64,000 nucleotides of DNA from Acanthochromis polyacanthus (taxonomy: Eukaryota; Chordata; Actinopteri; Pomacentridae), in the NCBI RefSeq assembly GCF_021347895.1, contig NC_067122.1, positions 11,397,983 to 11,461,982 of the forward strand, in the 5' to 3' direction. Positions within the stretch are counted from its first letter, which is position 1. Every line of letters starts with the position of its first letter. Under the pieces are notes generated by a model that was not told the origin of the DNA, did no database searches, and was given only the letters and a program-made list of their open reading frames with translations. Positions 24,560 through 36,236 of the stretch are shown here, in pieces. The position numbers and the translations under genes were made by a program.

Positions 24560-24985
24560 ATTTCATTTTAACATTACTGAGTCCAATCCAACTGAGATTT
24601 TTTGACAGAACTTGAAAAGAGCGATTCACTCGATTCCAGTGTAGTCTGACAAAGTTTGAGCATTTTTTGCAAAGAAGAATGGGATAAAATTACAGTGTCC
24701 AGATGTGAGACTAATTGAGATCTGCCTAGACATGCTTTGTGCTATAATTGCTGAATAAAGTGCATCTTCTAAATACTGACTTGAAGGGGGGAATTTTTTA
24801 TGCAACTACTTGTTGAAGAAATTATGTTTTTAATTCATTGACTATAGTTTGTAGAAATCTGTTTTAACTTTGACATGTAAAAACCTTTTTATGTGTATAT
24901 TACTGTCAAAATCAATGATTCAGTGCTGAAAAGCAATTAATATTGTAATCTTCCAAGCAGGATGAATACTTTTATTGTCACTGTA
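24560..24985 (+). mobile_element. 3' part of a Tc1-like transposon in the gene 3 3' UTR
   Basis: The sequence encodes decayed Tc1 C-terminal text (a SPxxNPTE-like region, then FCKEEWDKI in shifted frames) and ends in the terminal-repeat-like GAATACTTTTATTGTCACTG near 24965-24984, a form typical of zebrafish-type Tc1 ends. The 5' half of the element is absent. The same fragment follows genes 4 and 5 but not genes 7 and 8. It contains an AATAAA (24754-24759); another lies at 25120-25125. Confidence 0.62.
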
Positions 24986-25994
24986 TAATGGCTTTTTCAG
25001 AATGCTTATTTTTTGTCTTACTGTAACATAAAACAGATATGCTAAATGAAACTGATGTTTGTATACATTTGTTGCTTCTTTCTTTTAAGAAAATATACAT
25101 TGAAAAAAACAAATCTATAAATAAAGTTCACACAAATTGTAAAAGCTGTGAAGTTTTTTTATTTCTTTGCCTTTACATTTGTAAATGTAAACTTATTTGA
25201 TCAATGTGATTTATCAAAATCACCAGATCAAACATTAGCAAATGTTTCACAGCTGTAAGCAACATTTGTAACTGTAAAAATATGACTATTAGAAAATTGT
25301 TATGACATAGAAAGAATCATATCTAGAAGATGTTTAGTATCAAATGTAGGAAAAATGACACCTTTCATATGATACAACTTGTGTTGACCAACCAATGATT
25401 TAAAATGGTGATATGTCCCTTGAAAGTTTATCCAACATGGACTTTTCAAACTTTCCCCTGTGAATTATCAGAAAACAGGTGCATTCACATGTTTATATGT
25501 CAAAGATATTAAATGTTTTGATCTTAATCAAACTGTGGCACACATAGGTTAAGGTTCTGCAGGCCCCGACAAAAGTACAAAGAGGTCTTTAGCAAAATGA
25601 AGACAATAAAGTTGAGCTTTCATGTCATTTGACCATTAAAACAAACTCATTGTCATTTATACATATGTGACATGACAATTTTATCCACATTTATGGCGTG
25701 ACTTTTGGGTTTTCATTGTTGCTCTTTGTGTCAGTCGCCCATTTTGATTCATACTGACTAAAGTCACTCCTTTCACCTGACCTGCTGTCCAGAGGTTGTA
25801 GTACTCTGGCTATGATTTGTCACTACTTCTCAGTCTATTCTCGGCACAGAAAGTCATTTACAGTCATTGTACTTTCCCCTAACCGCTGTCGCGACTTTTC
25901 CATAAAAAACGTCCAGGGACAAAGGAGAACTAAAGGAATATCATTTGTGTGATAAAACAAAAAAATGACAAATATTGAAAGAGAAGTTCTTAAA
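24986..25994. other. Intergenic after gene 3, no gene seen
   Basis: Low-complexity AT-rich sequence with a poly(A) signal candidate at 25120-25125. No exon or transposase was recognised. Confidence 0.5.
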
Positions 25995-26870
25995 TAAGAA
26001 CTGCTGACCCGGACAGGAGACACAGTCAGGCAGAGGGAAGAGAACTTCAAGGAATTCCTTTATTCAGATCATAAATCTTCTGCTGAGGACTCGGAGGAGC
26101 CTTTGCACATATCCATAGCAGAGGTCACCAAAGTAGTCAAACTCCTCAGTGGCGAGGTGCAAGATGTGGATGAGATTCATACTGAGAAGATGAAGATTCT
26201 AAACATTATTCAACTGTCTTGGTTGACACGTTTCTTCAGTATCATGTGGTTATTCAGTACAGTGCTTGTGGAGTGGCAGATCATGGTGGTGGCTCCCTCT
26301 TTTGTTTTGTGGAGCAGCTGTTTATCCTGGCAGAGCTACTGATGAAGTTGTGGGAGTTCAACCAGCCACTCCACATGTGTTGATTTGACCAAGGCTTACC
26401 CTCGAGTGGACCGGAGGGTTGTTAGAAGCCATTTGTTCCTTGTACCACTAAAGTGAGAGATGTATTCACATTCTTAGCACAAAGTCAAATACATTTCCTG
26501 TGGATGTTGGACTCTGCCATGGCTGCTCCTTGTCTTTTATCCTGTTTGTGGTTTTCATGGACAGGATCTCAAGGTAAAGGAGATTCAGTATCTCCAGATT
26601 TTGTTTATGAGTGACAGGAAAATGGACCTTGAGATGGACAGTCAGTCTGGTGCAGCATCAGCAGTCATGTGGGCACTGTAACAGACCATCGTGGAGAGGA
26701 GAGGAGGGTTTGATTCACCAGTCAACCTAAATTCCCGTCTCATCTATGGTCATAGCTGTGGGTAGTGACTGAAAGAACAGAATTGCGGTTAAAAGCATAT
26801 GACATTAGCTTCCTCTGTTGGGTGGCTGGGCTCAGGCTTAGAGATAGGGTGAAGTCTGGCTCGAGTCGCT
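25995..26870 (+). mobile_element. Decayed LINE, reverse transcriptase C-terminal part
   Basis: Starts at ELLTRTGDTVRQ-like text, then EVTKVVKLLSGEVQDVDEIH and LSWLTRFFSIMW (RT linker and fingers). It continues through CHGCSL and LFVVFMDRISR around 26510-26570 and AGLRLRDRVKSG near 26825. Several stops and frameshifts. This copy keeps the RT end that the copies after genes 6 and 7 lack, and lacks their endonuclease part. Confidence 0.75.
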
Positions 26871-28419
26871 GCTTTTTTGCATCAAAAGAAGCTGAAGTGC
26901 TTCAGATATCTGATTCAGATGTCTCCAGGAACACTTTGTTTGGAGGTTTTCCAAACCGGCTCAGCTTAGCTCCTGCAAACCAGACAATATCCAGCTGACC
27001 ACAATGGTCCTGCCTACAGTCTGCCTATGCCTGCCACCAACCTTGCTGTGGCATTTCCCCAACCTTTGTCAGCTTCAGCTCATCTCGCTGGACCCCGATT
27101 CCCTGAGCTTACCCACTTCCATTAGTTTAACTCCTCCATCCTGTGAGTGTACCTGTGTTGGTAGTATATCGTAGTCAATTTATATTTACTTTTCTTGGAT
27201 TCGCCATCTCTTGTTCAAGTTTTTTCTAGGTTTTGTACTTTCACCCCTTTTATTGAGTTGGAGCCGGTTTGCTCCGTTTAGTTTTTCCCAGGCTCTGAGT
27301 TCTTCCATTCTTGAGTGGTTTAAGATTACTTTGTGTAATCTTTTTGTCTGTAAACCCTTTTGTAATCTCCAACTGTCTCCACCTCCTCCTGTGTTCCAGC
27401 ATCCATTGTGACAATAAGGGCTTTGTGAGCAAATGGAAAATTCAAGTCAAGCTTACAAAATTTTCACACCGAAACTACCGAAGTATTTTCCCATTTGGGA
27501 CTGACTGGTGTGTTTTTAATTCTCTGACAAAAGTCTGTCCATCTTGTACATCACAATCACCTTAGTTTCCAAATGAATCTTATTAGACAAAATCTTAATC
27601 ATCTTATGAGCACTTTTGAGCAGGCCTGTTTTTTTTTATTATTATTATATTCTAGTGCATCATTTTGTCAATCTTTTATGACAATTTGTCAAGGCATGAA
27701 AAGCACAGGAGACACTTTTGTGATTGACCGTTCTAATATTGCAGTGCAACAATGCAACTGAACACTGAAAAGAACACAAAACCCACAGGAGGAAAATAAT
27801 AAACACTGAAGACACAGAAAAACACCCAGGGCTAAGAGCTACGAGACAGGATAGCCAAAACTAAGTACAAGGTAAGAGCTACGATGTATACGCCAAGAAC
27901 AATCAACCAAGAATCAAAAGGTGACTTGCTCTGAGTTTATGGGTTTAGGCAGAGTGACAGCAGAAACAGAGAGTGTATGATTCAAAGCGATAAGCGGAGT
28001 ATAAGGCAGGAAACCAGACACGACACTTGTCTAAGTTTATGATCTGCCACTGAGTGATGTCTGAGCCAGGGCTCTATAGAGAACAGTGGTAATTGGTGAC
28101 AGGTGAGCCAGCTTCTGTCCAGGTGTCCACACTTGTGACTGAAGGAGGAGGAAAGACTGACAGCAAATCAGGGCAGAGGCAGGGACTCTGACACCGTTAC
28201 AAGAGTCACATTATGTGGTTGCCATGTGTGCAGACACAAACAGAACGACTGAAACTTAGAGACAGACAGTAGTTCTGACAAAGGATCTGTACACCACAGC
28301 TTCCCACAGCAGTAGATAGAAGCATGAAATTTTATGTTTACACAATGTCTGTGTTTTAAATAAAGTTAAATGTGAATATAAATATATTTACTGATATGAA
28401 TAAAACCCCTCATCTTCCT
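26871..28419. other. Intergenic, possibly LTR-derived, no gene
   Basis: Around 27190-27415 and, on the other strand, 27780-28205 the text resembles long terminal repeats of fish retrotransposons (for example a terminus near TGACACCGTTACA at about 28190). I could not find matched ends or coding sequence. No supported open frame. Confidence 0.3.
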
Positions 28420-31020
28420 GGTGTCAGAGCACTTTGTACAGGCCTTCTGCATGTCTGTCATGAGAACAAACAGCCACATGCAGCAGCTACAGTGACAGAG
28501 AAAAGCTGTGGTGAGCCGTTTCTCTGCCTTTGACCAACCACTGAAACTGTTTACTGAGAACAGACCTAATTATGGCCTCGAACTAGATATGAAGGTACAG
28601 GAGAACTGCAGAAGGCGTCAGCAGCCTAATTTTACCTGAACAAAGTGAGATTGTTGTTACAGTTTTACTTTCTTCCTTTTTAAAATACAGCTAATGTATT
28701 TTGTTGTTTTTAAACTACAGATATCTACAACCGTGTTCATCTATAATCTGAAACTATACAGTATATATAGTTCATTTTTGTTCTATTTTCAATGCCTACT
28801 TACAGATTTATTCATCATTAATTTGAAGAGATTGTCATCACTGTGCCAAAGTGATACAAACTTAAACAGAGTTTAGAAAGTCAAATCAGTAGTTGATAAA
28901 GTTCTGCTCTAGCCAAAAAGATCAGGGTGGGACAAATGAATGAATAGATCCTGCCCTCATGTATCAGCTAACACCAGTAATAAACACTAAACCACAAACA
29001 AGTGTGATTAAAAATGCTCATTCCAATGTGACTGAGCAGGTGTGAGTTTGTGTCCATCCCTCTTGTGTCCTCTAAGTTCTCCTGTAAGTTGTTCTGATAT
29101 TATTAATATACATAACAGCAAAATCGGGTTATTTCACCGGTATATTTTAAAAAACATAAAATAGTAGTGCAAGACCATCTTCTTGAGATTAAAACAGAGT
29201 GAAACAGGAACAATGGCCCCTTTGTATTCACACCTTTAGAAGACCAACCACAGCAGTGCTAAAGTTTCCATGCATCATTTGTATGTCAGTGGTGACTGAA
29301 TTTGTGTGTCTGTGTTTCAGGTGTGTACAGTGCTGTGCACACAAAGAGAAGCAATAAAGTACAACAGATACAAGTAAAAGCAGCTTTTTATGTCTGTTTT
29401 GTTCATTGGACAGTGAACAGACAACATGAGGTTATAGAGGGAGGTGTGACATGTGATGCAGGTCCACAGCTGAAGTTGAACCATGGATGTTGTGGTTTTA
29501 TGCTGCTGAGGAGCTTCGTGCTGAAAACATCATTGTCAGACCAGCATGCTTTGCCTTGTGGTCAGCAGCATGTTGAACTTGAAAAAAGCCACAAACCAAA
29601 ATGTTTCAGTTTGACAAATGTTGCTGCAGTTTTAACATCTTCTTTACTTTTTGCAAGGAATGAAACTTGTTCCAGAGACCTCGACTCTACCTTGGTATTG
29701 TTTTTGTTGGCCTGAACTGTAGTATGCTGTCGTGTGTTCTGTCACTGTTGTAGTGAAGCTGCAGCACACAGGATTTCTTCACATTAGTCGACTTAGTAGT
29801 TTTCTCATTTTATTGCAACCAGAAGCATCTGTTTTTATTGAATGTATTCTTGGCAAAGTCTCTCATGCTGCCTCACAATCAGGTCTTGGGTTAAAGTCTC
29901 CACTGGTTTATCTGGTGTATTTTATTTTTTGGCAGTTTCTGTGATATTGTAAGCGGTGCTCTGCTTCTCCTTCTAACCAGCCGCCTGAACAGAGATGAAG
30001 CCGTGTAGAGGATGGAGGCTGAGACCACAACCACCTGCCCAACTCTGTCTGCTGTGATCTTCCTGCTGAAGTGACTGACAGCAGAGTGGGCGGGGCATCA
30101 CTGATGATGTGGAGCTTCTGAACTGGTTGATCCACACAATGTTTAAGATGACTCTTTGTCTTTATTTCTTCTTTTGGTATCAATAATTAGTTTAAAATGA
30201 GAATGTTAAAAAAAACAATTGATTTTTAACCTACTGAATCATTTGTAAATCTATTTACTTTTCCTTTATGGGGACATTGATGTTATAAAGACCAAAGGAA
30301 ATTTGTTTGGATAAGATTCAATGAAACACAGAAAAACAACAGAAAGGGAGCTGGTTGAATGTAGAAAAGCACTGAAATCAATTTGCCTTGACAGCATCAC
30401 ATTGAAAGAAATCAGACAAACCCTTGGGAATTACATAAAGATTGATAAATGTAATCCCAGTAAGCATGAGAGACACGTTTGTTTCTCAGGAAGTTTATTC
30501 ATCTCGGAAGTAAGTTAATTCTTGCACATACATAAACTAAGTGTTAGTAACTGAGCCTGGTCATCCCTGATCATTTCCTGCAGTGTCTGCTAGAGGTTAT
30601 CTTTGTCTTTGCTGCTTCACATGAGAGCATTCTTTTTCTGTCTATTTTAACTTACCAAACTCATCGAGATTTCAGTCTTTTGACCATTACTTTAATCAAA
30701 GTTCATTCACAATTTTATCTTCCTCTGACCTCCAAAAAGTGATTTTAAGCTGCTCAACCTTCATCAAAGCTGAATCACAATGTTGAAAAATCTTTATTGG
30801 ACAAAAGCTTGTGTTTATCTTAAATATTTTAAAGGTTTTATTTCTAAATGGGTTTGAACTCCTACTGATTAGATTGTGAATATCTCACATTTATTTCTTT
30901 TTTTTGTAGAAGCATGAAAGAAGAACTTGCTGTTGGTGTTGTTTCATGTCTTTCAGTTAGAAAGATGTTTGATATTATTTCCACTGTGTTAATGGAGTGA
31001 AAAGCCAACAAGACCAGAAA
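28420..31020 (+). repeat. Upstream module block, copy before gene 4
   Basis: Homologous to 19731-22717, with the same landmarks at about 29245, 29630, 30030 and 30920. It carries none of the later transposon insertions. The open frame at 29302-29715 is a product of the duplicated text and has no domain. Confidence 0.8.
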
Positions 31021-31028
31021 CCAATCAG
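31021..31028 (+). promoter_or_regulatory. CCAAT box, gene 4 promoter
   Basis: CCAATCAG about 110 bp upstream of the ATG in the conserved class A promoter block. Confidence 0.5.
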
Positions 31029-31132
31029 ATCGCTCTGAAATTGTTCCCTCCCACTTGATGCCATTACATTTAGGCATGTCATCTTATCGTCTGCTTCAAT
31101 TTGAATTCAGTCACCAGTGGACACATGAGAAA

Positions 31133-32821
31133 ATGCTGGTCTTGTTTTATTTCCTGCTGATGCTCAGAGTGGGGCGTAAGTTTATTTAGAGAGGTCCTAT
31201 TTACTGCAGATGTATATTAAGTACTACAAGATAACTATTGCCATATTCTTTAATCCAGCAGATGAAATATACAAATCAATATCTGTCATTTATACATGAG
31301 TTTACATATATGAATGTGTCTGTTGTCATTAATGAGTCTTTTTCTTTCTGTCTGTTTATTTGCTTTTTCAGGCTGCATCGATGATCATAACTTTGTCACA
31401 GAGACTGTTGGTGTCGGACAAAATGTGACTCTCACATGTACTCGCCAGAGATCTTCTCACAAGGAAACCTTGCACTGGATTAGACTAGTTTCTGGAAAAT
31501 ATCCTGAATTCTTGGGAGGAACACATACTTTTGATTCCAACGATAAGACTATTAATAAGACTCCTCGCATTACAGCAAAACAAGGACCTGGAGCTTTTAT
31601 TCTGCAAATTCATGAAACTCAGCTAAGTGACTCTGGTTTTTACTACTGTATAAAAGTCAAGCAGCTCAACATGGAATTCATGAACACAACATTCCTGAGA
31701 ATCAAAGGTGAGTGAGTAAACTAGATTTTTATTTGTGTGACTATAAATTCATAGTTTCATCAATAAAGTGACTCAAAACTGTTAATTATTTTTGCATACT
31801 CTTCCAAGAACCAGAACCAGTCCCTCCATCTGATCCAGAACATCCAGGAGACCCAGTGACTCTGCAGTGTTCAGTCCTCTCTGACTCTGAGAGGAAAACA
31901 TGTCCAGAACAACAACACAGAGTGTTCTGGTTCAGAGCTGGATCAGATGAATCTCATCCCAGTTTCATTTATGCTGATGGAAACAGTCAAGATGAATGTG
32001 ATACAACTCCTGAGGCTCAGTCTCCTCAGAAATGTATCTACAGCTTCTCTAAGACCTTCAACTCCTCTGATGCTGGGACTTATTACTTTGCCGTGGCCAC
32101 ATGTGGACAGATATTATTTGGAAACGGAGCAAAATTGGACATTAAAGGTAACTATAAGATGTTTTTTTTTATACTGCTTAAATAATATTTGTCTTTTTTA
32201 ATTTAGAATCTCATTGAATCAATTGATATCATCAAACTTTTTCCCCAAATGTGTAATTTTGCCAAGATATTTCTGATTGTATTTTTCCAGACAATACAGC
32301 TCTCTTTCTGGTGTCTGCTGCTTTGACTGCAAGTCTGATCGTCATAGCCTTTCTAATTTATTTCATCAAGACAAAAACTTGTGATTTCTGCAACGGTAAT
32401 ATAAGTTTCCCACACACAAATAATGTATCTGAAAGTATTTTGACAAAGCTAGCTCTGGGTTTTGCATTATTTCATTGTGTAATTTAACCAACACCATGTT
32501 TCATCTTAAATCCCTCCAAACAGATGCTGCAGCAGCCAGTGGTCATCAGGAAAGACCACAGGTACAGTATTGAAAGAATAGATTAGAAATTACCCTACTT
32601 TATATAATTAGCACCTCCCTGCTCACATTTCATCCTTTAGAATAACACGTCATGTTTTTCCTCAGACAACTGAGGACTCGTTGGTTTATTCTGCACCGAC
32701 CTTCAACAAGAACAAAGCTGAGAGAAGAAATGCAAAAACAGCAGAAGAGGAGACGATCTACACCGATGTCAACACTTCTGCAAGAAATCAACAACTCGCT
32801 GAATTTGCAAATTTGTGGTAA
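31133..32821 (+). CDS. nitr: NITR gene 4 (class A), open frame but lacking the I-domain core cysteine
   Basis: Exons: 31133-31175, 31372-31707, 31809-32147, 32291-32395, 32524-32561, 32666-32821; 338 aa. The leader is MLVLFYFLLMLRVG. The V domain is as in gene 3, with a 2-residue longer DSNDKTINKT loop, and keeps both core cysteines. In the I domain the second core cysteine is replaced: GTYYFAVATC instead of GTYYCAVATC (TGT to TTT), leaving LQC unpaired. Two hinge losses are seen against gene 3 or 7: 21 bases (EIIDIIQ) at the start of the I exon and 27 bases at the start of the TM exon. The tail has LVYSAP and TIYTDV. Where gene 3 stops, CAA replaces TAA and adds 11 residues (QQLAEFANLW region). 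It may be weakly folded or functionally changed. Gene 5 may be its allele. Confidence 0.88.
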
Positions 32822-32939
32822 TATTCCTTTTATTCTCGGACAGAGTGTGAGAAAGCTTCGGCTGCAGTGGGGCTTCTGTTTCAGTTCTGAAACATAATAG
32901 AATATTTAATATCGGATGATCTTTATGCTATTTCATTTT

Positions 32940-33365
32940 AACATTTCTGAGTCCAGACCTCAATCCAACAGAGAGTTTTTGACAGAACTTGAAAAGAACG
33001 ATTCACTCGATTCCAGTGTAACCTGACAAAGTTTGAGCAGTTTTTGCAAAGAAGAAAATAACAAAATTACAGTGTCCAGATGTGTGCGACTGATTGAGAT
33101 CTACCCAGACATGCCTTGTGCTAGAATTGTTGTCAAAGGTGCATCTACTAAATACTGGCTTGCAGGAGGGAAATTTCTATGCAACTATTTGTTGAAGAAT
33201 TTATATTTTAATTCATTGACAATGATTTGTATAAATCTGTTTTAACTTTGACATGGAAAAAACTCTTTTTGTGTGAATTATTGTCAAAATCACTGATTCA
33301 ATGCTGAAAACTAATTAAAAAAAGGGAAACTTCCAAGGGTAATGAATACTTTTATTGGCACTGTA
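32940..33365 (+). mobile_element. 3' part of a Tc1-like transposon after gene 4
   Basis: Same fragment as after gene 3, better preserved: GACCTCAATCCAACAGAG (the DLNPTE-type Tc1 motif) near 32955, then FCKEEN.KITVSRC and KGASTKYWL, and a terminal-repeat-like end at about 33345-33363. It is the 3' UTR of gene 4; AATAAA lies at 33500-33505. Confidence 0.65.
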
Positions 33366-34053
33366 TAATGGCTTTTTCAGAATGTTAACTTTTTGTCTTA
33401 ATGTCACGTAAAGCAGATATGCTAAATTAAGCTGATGTTTCTATACATTTTTTGCTTCTTTCTTTTCAAGAAAAAATACATGGAAAAAACAAATCTCTAA
33501 ATAAAATTCACATAAAACATAAAGCTGTAAAGTTTTTTTTCATTTCTTTGCCTTTACTTTAAGATTAATTTGTTTTCCAAGATGTCTCTAGTTTGAAGGC
33601 ATACATTTGCATTCATTGCAGAATTAAATCTTAGCATGTTGCTTTTTCCGACTGAATATTTTTTTCTAATATTTGCAATGTTTCAGTCAGATTTTGACAC
33701 TGATAAAATGGCAAATTTAAGATTCTGTTCACTCAAGGAATCAAAGTCATGGTGACTCCTGTACGATTGTTTTTTTGGCCTCGTACAAAGGACAGTGATG
33801 ATGGAAACAGGTCGACAGGACAAATACAGAACAATAACTGAACACTATGGGAGCAGAATCTGAAAGGCTCTTAAATAAACACTGAATGCTCCAAATCTGT
33901 TTGATCAATGTTATTTAACAAAATTATCAGATTAATTACATATAAATCAGTTCTCAAGATCTTCGGTGTCAAAGTCAACAAATAACACAGAATGTGTTCA
34001 AAACTGAACAAAAGATAAATAAACCATAACATCATCAAATTAATGTTTAGTAG
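33366..34053. other. Gene 4 3' flank, no gene
   Basis: AT-rich non-coding sequence, repeated in copy B at about 38466-39157. No features beyond the poly(A) signal candidate at 33500-33505. Confidence 0.5.
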
Positions 34054-34560
34054 TTATTCCATTAGCATCAGCAGAGCTCTGGCTGGCATGCTCCCCACAA
34101 CCCCTTCACACTTTTTGATCTTGTCCCATTCCTCTTGAATTATTGTTTTTAATTCTTCTAAATTCTTTGGTTTACGTTTTGAAACAGACCTTTTGATAAT
34201 CCACCACAGATTTTCAATCAGGCTCATGTCCATGGATTCAACTGGCCACTCTAAGTGCTGGATACTGAGCTCCTGCAGCCAAGTTCTACTGACCCTGGAT
34301 GTGTAGAAAGGGGCATTGCCTTTGTTGAAACGTCTAGCTTTGACCTTGATGGAACAGTGCATATGCAGAACGGAGCATGTGGGTTTCGAGAACGACACTC
34401 TATCTGGCAGAGTTCAATGGCCCATAACAGACAGTGAGATGACACTCATGCATCCACAAACCATGATACTGCCTCCACCATACTTGATAGTAGGTACTGT
34501 ATATGCTGGAGATAAGGCTTCACCTGGCCTTCTGTATACCCTCACATTAGCTAGAGGAAG
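34054..34560 (-). mobile_element. Tc1-like transposase remnant, copy A
   Basis: The minus strand reads GGGSIMVCGCM near 34465-34500 and, further on, HLEWPVESMDMSLIENLWWI with KPKNLEELKTIIQEEWDKI at 34054-34260. These are the central and C-terminal motifs of a Tc1 transposase, including the catalytic-type Glu of IENLW. The parts are in different frames, and SPDLN is corrupted to SMDMS. No intact ends were seen. Confidence 0.82.
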
Positions 34561-34577
34561 ATAAAGCTGGAAACTGT

Positions 34578-34633
<56 letters not shown>

Positions 34634-34640
34634 GAGAGAG
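34578..34640. repeat. Compound (CA)n(TA)n(GA)n microsatellite
   Basis: ACACAC, then TATATA, then GAGAGA tracts in succession. They belong to a segment of about 100 bp that copy B lacks. Confidence 0.92.
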
Positions 34641-34679
34641 AGTTTGCATACATCTAAACTGATTTGTGAACAAAAATAC

Positions 34680-35801
34680 AGTTGTGTGTAGTTGTGTTCG
34701 ATTGTTGCATGGTCATAGCTTGTGGACAGTTTTATTTATGATCTGGAGATGGTAGGATATTTTCTCCTGTGTTTGTGTAATAGAAATACACAGCCATAAC
34801 CGAACCATAATAATCATTTGCAGTAATCACATCCAGTCTCACCAGAGGTCTCAGTATTCAGCCACCTTTGATTGTTAGTGTGAGTCTCGAGTCTCAATCA
34901 TCTGTACTTTAAACTTCTTACAACTAATAGATTAGCTTCCTATTAGTTGTACCTGCCTGTGTCTGCTCGCAGAAGCAGAAAACCACAAACTTTCACATAA
35001 AGCAGCCTGAAGTGTGTTGTATTTAAATGGGAATTGTTTCTTTCAGTTGTCTGATCTGCCACCATCAAAGGAGACAACTGTGATGGATAGTAAACGTTCC
35101 TGTCTGAATACTGTAAATGCAAGCACCAACTTCATGTAAATTAATATTTTAGTAAGCTGCCACGGCAACCAGACCTTCAGAGGATCCAACAAGACGAACC
35201 TCCAGACATCCAAGATGGGTATGGTTTACCCAAGTGACTGGCCCACATCTAAAGTCACTATCAGGCCAAAAGATCAAATGGCTGCCAGAAACACCCTGCA
35301 GGATGTGTGATTCAAAATCTTGATAATATCAAAAGGATTTCACTTCCACTGGCAATGCTACTAGAAACACTAGACTCACATTAGGACAAAGAAAGATGTT
35401 TATTCTACTATTTTGAACTCAGACATTCCTTATATGCACACGTTTTTTGGAACTGCTGAAAACATTGCTGTCAATAACTTTATGATGATCAAATAATGCA
35501 TTGTTATTACTTTCTCTTCCCTCTTTTTCCCTTCACTCACATTCACAGCATTGGTTTGTTTTGTATTGTCATTGTCTTAATGCGTGTTAGTAGTGTGATG
35601 TAGTTAGATAGATGTTGTTGGTTAAATAATCATATTTATATATAAATAAGCTCAGTGCCTCCACTGTTCGATTTTTCACATTTCCAGCTACCATCCAGTT
35701 TCACACTTTCACAAAAAACTGCAGTAAAAACATTACAAGAAATCTACTGACAAAAAGGACTGAACAAAGAAAGAATAACTCTAAGATTGACATTGTATCA
35801 T
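34680..35801. other. Intergenic between gene 4 and the gap, no gene
   Basis: Matches copy B at about 39675-40802 nearly base for base. No coding exon recognised. Confidence 0.5.
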
Positions 35802-35901
35802 NNNNNNNNNNNNNNNNNNNNNNNNNNNNNNNNNNNNNNNNNNNNNNNNNNNNNNNNNNNNNNNNNNNNNNNNNNNNNNNNNNNNNNNNNNNNNNNNNNN
35901 N
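35802..35901. other. Assembly gap (100 N)
   Basis: Exactly 100 N, the size usually used for a gap of unknown length. The flanks are the ends of the two near-identical copies. Confidence 0.99.
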
Positions 35902-36124
35902 TTGGACAAAAGCTTGTGTTTATCTTAAATATTTTAAAGGTTTTATTTCTAAATGGGTTTGAACTCCTACTGATTAGATTGTGAATATCTCACATTTATT
36001 TCTTTTTTTTGTAGAAGCATGAAAGAAGAACTTGCTGTTGGTGTTGTTTCATGTCTTTCAGTTAGAAAGATGTTTGATATTATTCCACTGTGTTAATGGA
36101 GTGAAAAGCCAACAAGACCAGAAA

Positions 36125-36132
36125 CCAATCAG
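36125..36132 (+). promoter_or_regulatory. CCAAT box, gene 5
   Basis: CCAATCAG in the class A promoter block, about 110 bp before the ATG of gene 5. Confidence 0.45.
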
Positions 36133-36236
36133 ATCGCTTTGAAATTGTTCCCTCCCACTTGATGCCATTACATTTAGGCATGTCATCTTATCGTCTGCTT
36201 CAACTTGAATTCAGTCACCAGTGGACACATGAGAAA

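Larger units (their letters stand above)
30797..35801 (+). repeat. Copy A of a 5-kb duplication ending at the assembly gap
   Basis: Near-identical to 35902-40802. It starts mid-intergenic at TTGGACAAAAGC and ends at the gap with CATTGTATCAT. It contains all of gene 4, the Tc1 fragments downstream and about 100 bp of microsatellite-rich sequence (34578-34670) absent from copy B. Both breakpoints coincide with the gap edges. Confidence 0.9.

Noticed and set aside
29302..29715. 137-codon frame in the block before gene 4, with similar frames at 21105, 47760 and 59097
   Set aside because: Module duplicates with frameshifts between copies and no recognisable domain.
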